From Amniculibacterium aquaticum (lineage in GTDB: Bacteria; Bacteroidota; Bacteroidia; Flavobacteriales; Weeksellaceae): DNA of 64,000 nucleotides. Of the stretch, positions 17,239-25,376 are shown piece after piece (the stretch's first letter is position 1; every line of letters starts with the position of its first letter). The translations under genes and the position numbers were made by a program. The DNA is taken from the NCBI RefSeq assembly GCF_003852705.1, contig NZ_REFA01000003.1:62001-126000 (forward strand). The letters run 5' to 3'. The notes under the pieces were generated by a model. That model ran no database searches, had not been told where the DNA came from, and worked only from the letters and a program-made list of their open reading frames with translations.

Positions 17239-19048
17239 TAAGATTTATAGGCTTATTATTAAACTTCCAAGTTTCAAAAACTAAATTTAGTAATTTCTCC
17301 TGTCTTTGATTAATAGATTCTTTATCCCATTTTTTAAATTCAAAATCGTAATCACTTTTAAATCTATTCAGAGCAGTGTTTGCACCTATCTGAAATTCAT
17401 CGTCAAGAAGTTGAGTTGAAATAATTCCAGAATTTTTATACTCATTTTGTTTCTTTTCAAACCAATCGCTACTCAAATCATTGAAATTATTGACTGCTTG
17501 ATTTATTGTTGACTCAATCAAAGTAACGTTTCCTAAACGATATACGTAATTAGAATAATCGTGTTTACTTTCAAATTCCTCAGTTAAAACATCATTCTTT
17601 GGAGTTTGAGGTAATATATGTTCAATTTGTAAATTATACAGATAATCTTTTCCTTTTATCGGAAAATTAGATTTCGATAATATTGTATTCTCAATCATCC
17701 CTAATACATATCTTTCTCTGTAAAGTGGACTATAATGATAGTGAGTTAAAGTTGGGAATTTAACTAAAAATTCACCTAACCTTTCTTTGATATAAGGTAC
17801 CATATTTTTTTCAATAACTTCTGCGACCTCATCAATAGTATTTTTATTTCTGAGTTTTATTGCCCATCTGGTAAATTGATTTTCATTATTTTTTGCTTGA
17901 ATTCCTAAACTTACACTATAAAAAAAGAAACTTTCTATTTGTTTACCTAAATACTCAATAACATCTGTTGTTGCACCTTCATTAAGTGCCATCAATAGAA
18001 TTAAATGTTGTCTCGATTTATATTTATTAATAAATCCTATGTTGGTAATATTGGGATATTCTCCTCCGTCTTTTACTAATTCTGTTGCAATAACTAAATC
18101 CGAATATCTTTTAGACATTTTTTTTAACTCCTTAGCAAAAATAAGTGGTTGAGTTTCATACTTAGTATCATTTTTACCCCTTTCAGATAAAAACCATTTG
18201 TAAATATCATCTTCTCTTAGAATTCCATCATAGTATCTGGACATTAAAAAATATCTAAGAAATCGTAAAGGCGTATTGTCTTCTTTACATTTTTGAAGAT
18301 TATGGACTATATCTTTCCATATATCTTTTATGTGATTAAAATCCGCAGGTTTAGCTTTACTAAACAAAAGATTTTTCACCAAATCCATTGCATTGAGCCC
18401 AGCTCCCCTTTGATTAATTGTTTCGAAAATCTTTAATGCACTACTTAGGTTTTCTGACTCGATTACAACTAATTCTATTTTGGTAAGAAAATATTTTGCA
18501 TAGTTGGTTATTGCCTCAACGCTATCATTTAAATAAGTTTCTAAATGATTCTTGATTTTGTAATAGGCTTGCTCCATCTTAATAATCGAAGGAGACTTCA
18601 AATCATTAAAATCTGTTTTAGAAATTAATGATTCCAAATAACCTTTACTTTCTTCATACTGCAATTCTAATCGCATTTGAGTTTCATCACTATCCATATC
18701 AAAATCAGATAGAAGTTCTTCAATATTTTTAAGATATTGCTCTTGCTTTCTGTCTAAATCAACTTCTTGTAATAAATCACGAAAGGCACATAAAGTGAGA
18801 ATTATTGTAGTAAGTCTCTGTTGCCCATCGATAACATCAAACTTTTCTTTATTGGCTACAATAATTATTGACCCAATGAAGTAACCTTTTTGTTTTGTTA
18901 CGTCTTCATCGTATTCATTATCTATGTCTATTAGAAACTGTTCTACCTGATCTTCTGGTTTCCAAACATACTCTCTTTGATAATCTGGTACTACAAAGAA
19001 ATAATCCTTTAATTTTGATATACTTTTAACTTGTGCGTTTATTTCCAT
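17228..19048 (-). CDS. DUF262/DUF1524 protein, GmrSD-like nuclease
   Basis: A 606-residue protein. The DUF262 domain is marked by PDYQREYVW (21-29) and the DGQQR motif (74-78) in DVIDGQQRLTTIIL, proposed to form a ParB/Srx-like NTP-using active site. The C-terminal DUF1524 domain near residues 470-520 shows IEHILPQ and YRLGNVTLI, a His-Me finger (HNH) nuclease signature. Single-chain GmrSD relatives are modification-dependent restriction enzymes. Here the gene is fused into a type I operon and overlaps hsdR by 11 bases, implying coupled translation. Restriction of modified phage DNA is inferred from the family; 77 bases separate it from the GHKL gene upstream. Confidence 0.88.
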   Translation of the reverse strand: MEINAQVKSISKLKDYFFVVPDYQREYVWKPEDQVEQFLIDIDNEYDEDVTKQKGYFIGSIIIVANKEKFDVIDGQQRLTTIILTLCAFRDLLQEVDLDRKQEQYLKNIEELLSDFDMDSDETQMRLELQYEESKGYLESLISKTDFNDLKSPSIIKMEQAYYKIKNHLETYLNDSVEAITNYAKYFLTKIELVVIESENLSSALKIFETINQRGAGLNAMDLVKNLLFSKAKPADFNHIKDIWKDIVHNLQKCKEDNTPLRFLRYFLMSRYYDGILREDDIYKWFLSERGKNDTKYETQPLIFAKELKKMSKRYSDLVIATELVKDGGEYPNITNIGFINKYKSRQHLILLMALNEGATTDVIEYLGKQIESFFFYSVSLGIQAKNNENQFTRWAIKLRNKNTIDEVAEVIEKNMVPYIKERLGEFLVKFPTLTHYHYSPLYRERYVLGMIENTILSKSNFPIKGKDYLYNLQIEHILPQTPKNDVLTEEFESKHDYSNYVYRLGNVTLIESTINQAVNNFNDLSSDWFEKKQNEYKNSGIISTQLLDDEFQIGANTALNRFKSDYDFEFKKWDKESINQRQEKLLNLVFETWKFNNKPINLNDQ

Positions 19049-19125
19049 ACTATTAATTTTCAGTATATTGTGTCTATGTTGTAATTGTTTTTTTTATCAA
19101 TATTTAAAATTACTTTACTAAATAT

Positions 19126-22100
19126 TTAAGCCTTAATCATAACTTCTTTAAGGTCATCGATAAATTTTTCGAACGACATACCATTTGTTTCAATTCTCTT
19201 CTGAGGTATGTGACCTCTATATTCTATTAACTTAGTTTTTTCAGGAATCTTTTCGGATTCTTCATTCTCTTTAATTAATTTTTCAAAATCATCTCCTAAG
19301 TCTACGTTTACCTTTACATCATCTGCTAAATCTACAAAAGAAATAGTTTCAATATCTATTTTGTTTTTAGATTTGTAATTAGCAACATTTACAGTTATTA
19401 CAGCGTAATTTTCTTTATTAAGAGAGCAACATTCTACTTGTCTTTTACTTAAAGCAACTATTCCCTCTATATCCCATCTTGATTTAACTTCAATATAGTA
19501 GATAGGTCTACCTGACTTGTATATTATAAAATCTTGCCCATTTTGTTCTTCAACACTTTTTAATTTCTCATCCGATATAGATTCTATGATTTCTATAGTA
19601 TCTCTCAATGAAGAATTCAATTCACTTTCAATTATATTTTGGATTCTTAATCCAACTTCATTTATGTATATTAAATGATTTGATTTTCTAGCCTCCTCTT
19701 TTTGTTTCTCTTTACCTGCACGGATTAAATCACTAAGATTATCAATTTTTGCAAGTTCTCCTAACAAATTAATCTTTTCAGGTTTAACAGAAAGAATACT
19801 AAATAAACTTTGTCTTGTACTTTCATCCTGAAATTTATACATTAGAATTTCTTCCTTTACTGCATTTATTTCCCTTAACCAACTCCCCCAAGTATCTTGA
19901 TTTGAGGAAATTTTTTCAATTAAACTAATTACAGTTTCCAAAATATCTTTATCAACTGGAATAAATTTTCTCTCACTGTTTAGTTTTTGTTCTATTTGGC
20001 TTCCTAATTCAGAACCTGACACAAAACTACTGTGCTGAAGAAAGCCTTCAAAGCCTTCAAACACTAAGTCATCACGAATATCTCCTCCTAAAATTTCATC
20101 CCATTCATCTTTAAAATCCTCGTCTTTTACATTATCTTTTTTTAAGACAGACTGCGATTTTAAACACAAATTTTGATTTGGAATACACTCCATTTTATGC
20201 AAAAGCTCCTCTTTAAGATTTGTGTTAGTATACATTATCCCGATGATTTCTTTTAAATCATCAATAGTAGATTCAATGTCATTTTTGACAATATTTTTGA
20301 TATATAAATTTGCTAGTAACTTAATCGCTGGTTGATAATTTACTTCAACAGTTGGCGAAGATAATCCCTCAAACATTGTTGAAAAATTATATATCTTATT
20401 GTAAAATGAATGTAGGTCAATATTTAATTGCGTATTTCTATTTAATCCAATAAATTTATTTAGAAACTCTGTCAGGTATATATATCTGATTCCCTTTGAA
20501 GAGAGAGATACTTTTTCTTTTTCCAGATTATCTAATAACTCGTTACAAAATTTGCTAAAATCTTCTTTAAACTTTTCTCTTGTATAGATGTTTACATTAT
20601 TAATGAACTCAAAATCTTGATGAATATATTTTTCGCTAACTGATGCATTTATATTATCCATAATATCTATCAGTAAATATTCTTTATTATCCCATTTTAC
20701 AAGACTTTCAAGCGTTTTGAAATCGCCGTGAATATTAGGAATGAGAGCAACTTTATTAAGTATAGTAATATCTGTACTAATTTGATTTACAAATTCTTTA
20801 TAAGATTTTTTATCATTTAAAAATGCATAATTTCCTCCTCCTTCATTTGCAATAATTTGGGCGAGATCATTTAATGATAAAATATCGAAATTCTTATTTG
20901 CATTTTCATTCCAAGTATTTATGTATTCACTAAGAAAACAATAAGTTTCATAAGGTGGTATTTTACGAAATTGCTTTAATAATTTGTATACTTCTTTTTT
21001 TGCATATTCTTCTAACAATAAAATAGACTTGTCAAAGTACTGTAAATCACAAAGAGCATATTTTTCGCTGTCGAATTCAAGACGTTTGAGATTCTTAATA
21101 TTTTCAATGAATTCAGTTTTCAGTTGTTTCTCAAAAATGGAATCAGAAGCGTTGAATGAAATCTTAGCCATATCTACAATTGATATGTCTTCATCTTCAT
21201 TAATCCTTTTTAGCGCTAATTTAAATGCTATCTGTAATAAGTTTTCATTTGTCTCAACATCGATTTTCAATTCCTCATTTTCCTTTATTTTGTGTAAATA
21301 ATCTCTTTCTCTATTGGGTTTAAAATCATTAGCGTGAATAATAAAGTTATAACCTGCTTTGCCAGTTTCCATTAGAGGATAAAACAAAAATTGTTTAGGA
21401 ATCTCATCGATTAAACGTTCTTTACTTGCCAGCACTACCACAATCTTATTTTCTTTGTCTTTTAGTATTGGTATTTTTATTGGTTGGTCGTTTATCTTAA
21501 TCGAAACTTCTATATCAGAAGTCTCATCTCTTTCATATTTTAATGAAATATTATCATAAGTAAGATTAACTTGCGAAAGTTTATCATTAAAACAAAATAT
21601 GTAGGGTAATACTGTTTCAACATATTTAAGCATAGAGTCAATATGTTCTTTACTTTTAGCAGATGCTTTATATTCAAAAGAAGTATAACGTAAGCAAGTT
21701 TTTTCTGCTAATTCTATATTATCACAGAGTGTTTCTATTTTATGATCTTGTACAATAAGTTTATCTGTAAGCTCATCTACACTAACAGCATCACGGTCAA
21801 TCTCAAAATCATTTAACAATCTATAATTAGTATCATCTGTTAATAAAGAGCCATTAACAAAGATTTTTTTTCCATAAATATGAGTACTCAAAAAACCTGT
21901 TCCGTACTGACCGAGTTTTTCACTATTGTCTCCGTAAGATTTTCCAACACTATATTGGTTTATTAGTCCTCCAAATTCATCATCTGTAAATGGCCTGCCA
22001 TTATGCTTAAACAATAGACCTTTATCTGTTTTTGCAATTTCAATAATTCCGTTTTCCACGACAGTGTCTAAAGCATTCTGAAAAAGTTCCCAAATTGCTC

Positions 22101-22206
22101 TTTTCTCCGCATATTCAGGAACGATTTCCCTTATGCCTGTAAAAATTTTATTTGCTGAAGATTCAAAGAATCCCCTTTTACGTTTATCTCCGTATGATGC
22201 ACACAT
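19126..22206 (-). CDS. Sacsin-like GHKL ATPase with C-terminal DUF3883-type nuclease-like domain
   Basis: A 1026-residue protein. The N-terminal Bergerat-fold ATPase has the N-box IWELFQNALD (Glu40, Asn44), a sacsin/NO VEIN-type second box KHNGRPF (67-73) and the glycine lid LGQYGTGFLS (98-107). A long central region (about 250-830) has no recognised domain. The C-terminal block (about 850-950) fits DUF3883: RDTIEIIESIS and DFIIYKSGRPIYYIEVKSRW, with Asp892, Glu906 and Lys908 in a PD-(D/E)XK-like arrangement. It is unusually A/T-rich and Lys/Asn-rich. It lies between a second GHKL gene and DUF262 in the restriction operon. An ATP-gated nuclease role is inferred. Confidence 0.78.
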   Translation of the reverse strand: MCASYGDKRKRGFFESSANKIFTGIREIVPEYAEKRAIWELFQNALDTVVENGIIEIAKTDKGLLFKHNGRPFTDDEFGGLINQYSVGKSYGDNSEKLGQYGTGFLSTHIYGKKIFVNGSLLTDDTNYRLLNDFEIDRDAVSVDELTDKLIVQDHKIETLCDNIELAEKTCLRYTSFEYKASAKSKEHIDSMLKYVETVLPYIFCFNDKLSQVNLTYDNISLKYERDETSDIEVSIKINDQPIKIPILKDKENKIVVVLASKERLIDEIPKQFLFYPLMETGKAGYNFIIHANDFKPNRERDYLHKIKENEELKIDVETNENLLQIAFKLALKRINEDEDISIVDMAKISFNASDSIFEKQLKTEFIENIKNLKRLEFDSEKYALCDLQYFDKSILLLEEYAKKEVYKLLKQFRKIPPYETYCFLSEYINTWNENANKNFDILSLNDLAQIIANEGGGNYAFLNDKKSYKEFVNQISTDITILNKVALIPNIHGDFKTLESLVKWDNKEYLLIDIMDNINASVSEKYIHQDFEFINNVNIYTREKFKEDFSKFCNELLDNLEKEKVSLSSKGIRYIYLTEFLNKFIGLNRNTQLNIDLHSFYNKIYNFSTMFEGLSSPTVEVNYQPAIKLLANLYIKNIVKNDIESTIDDLKEIIGIMYTNTNLKEELLHKMECIPNQNLCLKSQSVLKKDNVKDEDFKDEWDEILGGDIRDDLVFEGFEGFLQHSSFVSGSELGSQIEQKLNSERKFIPVDKDILETVISLIEKISSNQDTWGSWLREINAVKEEILMYKFQDESTRQSLFSILSVKPEKINLLGELAKIDNLSDLIRAGKEKQKEEARKSNHLIYINEVGLRIQNIIESELNSSLRDTIEIIESISDEKLKSVEEQNGQDFIIYKSGRPIYYIEVKSRWDIEGIVALSKRQVECCSLNKENYAVITVNVANYKSKNKIDIETISFVDLADDVKVNVDLGDDFEKLIKENEESEKIPEKTKLIEYRGHIPQKRIETNGMSFEKFIDDLKEVMIKA

Positions 22207-22303
22207 TATTTAAAATAAATTTTCTTGGTATTAGTATTAGTTTTTCATTATTATTTCATCTAAGATATATTTGCTTAAAATCTTGTTCACAAAAATGTTT
22301 TAC

Positions 22304-24058
22304 TTAGTCACTTTTCAACTCTTTCAGCAACCAATCCAACTGCGTTCTCGCAGTAGAAATCAAGTCTGAATAAGTTATCATCATAACATCATCTCTTTCA
22401 TTATGCGATGAAATGGCAGGATTAACCTTTCCGCCAATAACTATAATTTGAATATTTTTACTATGAATTACAGAGTTTAAGTCATCTCGATATTTTAAAG
22501 CTTGACTCTCTGCATCTCTTCCAATTGTTGCATCAGGTTTCTTAAACTCAATCAGCAAATGTCTTCTCAGAATATCTTCACCTAAAAATAAGTCAGGTCT
22601 TTTGTCTGCTCTTTTACCAGTAAATTTTTTATCTAGCATTTCCATTATGGCTACCTTTAAAGTTTTATTAGAAAACATCAGAGTATATTCGTTTCCAAAT
22701 ACCCATAAATTGTTCTCCAAAGCCTTATGTATTGTAGCTTCTAAAGTTTTAGAGTTTTTATTTAATAAATCCAATTCATCCAAGAACTTTAATCTACTTG
22801 TAGCTTGACTTGTCATTACTGCCATCTCAACAAAACCAAACTCTGATAATGCATCTGCTATTTTTTCGATATCGCCATCTTTTGAACTTTCTATATTCTG
22901 AACAACGTTCCAGTAATAATCTTTTTCCAAAGCATCTACCATCACTGATATGATTACATTTACTTTCTCTTCCGGCTCACCGTAGAACTTTTCAAGAACT
23001 TTATGTAGTGACTTTTCAGCAAATTGCCTTTTATATTCAGGCAACTTTTGCAGTTCCCTATTAATCTTTTGCTGATGTCTTTGTTTAGCAAGATGCATAT
23101 CAGTTTTAAAAACTTCGGTAAAAGAACTGTGTAGTTCTTCTTTTACTTCCTTTTTTATACTGTCATTCAGTTTGCTGTTTTCAATAATTCCTCCCCAATC
23201 AGCGGTTACAAAATCTTCCAACTCATCACAAATAATCTCGCCAACAAGCCTTTTCTTCAACTTATCCGGTACCAATTCATCTTCTTTTAAAAAATTTTCC
23301 GGTCGTCCAACTATTTTTCCGCCAACCCTATAAATAAGACCAGCATATGGCACAGGCTTGTCTGTAATAGTATAGACGACTTGCGCAGTACTTCCATTTT
23401 CTAAAGGCAAATCTTTTGTAATCGTTTTGCCTTGAAAATCTTGCACACCGAGTTTTTCGCCATTTACAAAAATGTTCAGGTCGGAAACTCTACCATAGTC
23501 CCAAACCAAAATCTGTTTTAATTTGTCTGGATTGGGATAATTAAAATTCTGATTGAGTCCAATCAAAGTGATAGTTGTACCGTGTTCTTCTTTTGAACAG
23601 TCGGATACAGTTATAGGCAGATTTACTTTCTCTAAATCGTATTTTTCTCTTGCCAGCTCATCTTTCGCAATAGATACTGTAGTTTGTTTACCTCCTGCTT
23701 TTGTAGTAACATTCATAACAGCCGCAACCATTAATCCTGAAAACTTACCAATCCCTTTTCTACCTTTAACTTTTCTGCCTTTCAATAAAGTTTTTTCACC
23801 TTTTCTAGATAGACGACTACTTGCAATCTTAAGATACTCTGTTCGTAATTCTTGTTCTTTCATACCCGTACCATCATCAGTAATAGTGATTACGGCGTCA
23901 TTTGTAAGAACTTCGGGCAATGTAATCCAGATATTATCGGCATCTGCATCATAAGCATTATCAACTAATTCCTTTGTGGCATCCTCGGTTGATTTGTAAG
24001 TTTCACCTAAAAGCTCTGCTAGCTTTGGATCAACTTGGAAATTGGCATTTTTTGACAT
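22304..24058 (-). CDS. GHKL (MORC/Hsp90-like) ATPase with C-terminal PD-(D/E)XK-like domain
   Basis: A 584-residue protein. The N-terminal GHKL ATPase has the N-box KELVDNAYDAD (Glu30, Asn34), the G1 box DDGTGM (61-66) and the glycine lid GRKGIGKFSG. It resembles the prokaryotic MORC/MutL-type ATPases that Iyer, Abhiman and Aravind reported linked to restriction systems. The C-terminus contains PDLFLGED and LLIEFKKPD (Asp489, Glu504, Lys506), a PD-(D/E)XK-like core followed by a helix with QALKYRDDL. It starts 22 bases after hsdS, in the same operon. A nucleotide-driven clamp that presents or cuts DNA is a reasonable inference; there is no direct evidence. Confidence 0.8.
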   Translation of the reverse strand: MSKNANFQVDPKLAELLGETYKSTEDATKELVDNAYDADADNIWITLPEVLTNDAVITITDDGTGMKEQELRTEYLKIASSRLSRKGEKTLLKGRKVKGRKGIGKFSGLMVAAVMNVTTKAGGKQTTVSIAKDELAREKYDLEKVNLPITVSDCSKEEHGTTITLIGLNQNFNYPNPDKLKQILVWDYGRVSDLNIFVNGEKLGVQDFQGKTITKDLPLENGSTAQVVYTITDKPVPYAGLIYRVGGKIVGRPENFLKEDELVPDKLKKRLVGEIICDELEDFVTADWGGIIENSKLNDSIKKEVKEELHSSFTEVFKTDMHLAKQRHQQKINRELQKLPEYKRQFAEKSLHKVLEKFYGEPEEKVNVIISVMVDALEKDYYWNVVQNIESSKDGDIEKIADALSEFGFVEMAVMTSQATSRLKFLDELDLLNKNSKTLEATIHKALENNLWVFGNEYTLMFSNKTLKVAIMEMLDKKFTGKRADKRPDLFLGEDILRRHLLIEFKKPDATIGRDAESQALKYRDDLNSVIHSKNIQIIVIGGKVNPAISSHNERDDVMMITYSDLISTARTQLDWLLKELKSD

Positions 24059-24080
24059 ATTGTTTGCGTTTGGTTTTTTT

Positions 24081-25373
24081 CTAACTTACCCTCACTTTCC
24101 CCATTACCACCTGATCTATCAACACCGTTTTATACTCCTTCAGCTTTTCTATTTCCTGCTCTTTCAGCGTGATGGCTTTGGCGATTTTACTAGAATTAAA
24201 TTCGATAAATTTCGCTATTTCCTCTTGTTCAGAAATTGGTGGCACAGCAATAGAAACTGTTTTCAAATCATTGATATTAAATCTAAATACTTTTATTCCT
24301 GTTGCAAATTTTCGTAGTTCTTTTGAAAACACTTTGGAAGAAAAATACAGAAAGTAGCTGTTTACTTTTTCTTGATTTGGTTTAAGCATTATTTGCTCGC
24401 CTCCCAATAGTCCCAATTCATTTCTTCTGTAATAAACTGTGTGACCTAAATCCTCAATTGTTTCAGAAGTAGAAACTATAATTACATCTCCATATTTTAC
24501 GACTTGACTATTCTTGTAAAATTCGCTATTAACATAAAAGGCAAATTCTTCATTTACTTCATTTACTTTATAAGTTTTTCCATATTGCAATGCAATATAT
24601 TCTCCTTGGTCCAACAATTCATCCTTACCAAAAGGAGAATTACCTCTAACTAATCGACATAAACTAACCAACTTCCTCACCTCCCAATGCTCCGGGATCT
24701 CCCCAATCCAATCCACACCGCTGTCTTTCATCGGTACGTTAGCATCCAAACCTTTGGTTACGGCTTGCTGTATCACGATTTGTCGGCGTTCTTTGAGCAG
24801 TTCTATTTCTTTTTGGCGGATGGCAATGGTTTGGTCTATTTTGGCGGTTTTGTCATCGAGAAATTGGGCAATGGCGGTTTGTTCGGGAAGTGGGGGGAAA
24901 ATCGTTTTAAAAGAAAAGAAACTGTCTTTAGGAATTGTATTTCTTAAACCTCGATATAAAAATTTAAGCCTTTTCTTCTCATCTAAATTGAGATAAAAAT
25001 AGTAAAGATACTTTTTGTCTGGAGTTGATTTAGTGTCAAAAACAGTATATGCTCCTGTTATCATTCCGTCAAAATCAGACAAACCAACTGTTCTTGGCGT
25101 TTCTTCAACATCAAAAAGACAAAAGATAAAATCACCTTTCTTAACTTCTTGATATGTATCAAACTCAGCAGGAAATTTTCCCTCAGGATTTTCCATATCT
25201 CTTTTGATTACACCTTTCAATGTAAGAGATAACAAATCATACTCATTTGATCTTTTTCCAACTTGACTTTTTTTCAAATTGAAGATATATTTATTCTTTA
25301 GGACATCCCATCCCTCGGGAATTTCCTCAATCCAATCGACGCCGCTGTTTTTATAGGTTTGGTATCTTTTCAT
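24081..25373 (-). CDS. hsdS: Type I restriction enzyme specificity subunit
   Basis: A 430-residue S subunit with the usual two target-recognition domains and two helical spacers. Each half opens with the same block (SGVDWIEEIPEGW near residue 11 and SGVDWIGEIPEHW near 218) and closes with a coiled helix (PLPEQTAIAQFLDDKTAKID and PISEQEEIAKFIEFNSSKIA). It directs HsdM and HsdR to a bipartite target. The gene is 3 bases downstream of hsdM. The target sequence cannot be read from the protein. Length and both halves look complete. Confidence 0.93.
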   Translation of the reverse strand: MKRYQTYKNSGVDWIEEIPEGWDVLKNKYIFNLKKSQVGKRSNEYDLLSLTLKGVIKRDMENPEGKFPAEFDTYQEVKKGDFIFCLFDVEETPRTVGLSDFDGMITGAYTVFDTKSTPDKKYLYYFYLNLDEKKRLKFLYRGLRNTIPKDSFFSFKTIFPPLPEQTAIAQFLDDKTAKIDQTIAIRQKEIELLKERRQIVIQQAVTKGLDANVPMKDSGVDWIGEIPEHWEVRKLVSLCRLVRGNSPFGKDELLDQGEYIALQYGKTYKVNEVNEEFAFYVNSEFYKNSQVVKYGDVIIVSTSETIEDLGHTVYYRRNELGLLGGEQIMLKPNQEKVNSYFLYFSSKVFSKELRKFATGIKVFRFNINDLKTVSIAVPPISEQEEIAKFIEFNSSKIAKAITLKEQEIEKLKEYKTVLIDQVVMGKVRVS

Positions 25374-25376
25374 CTG

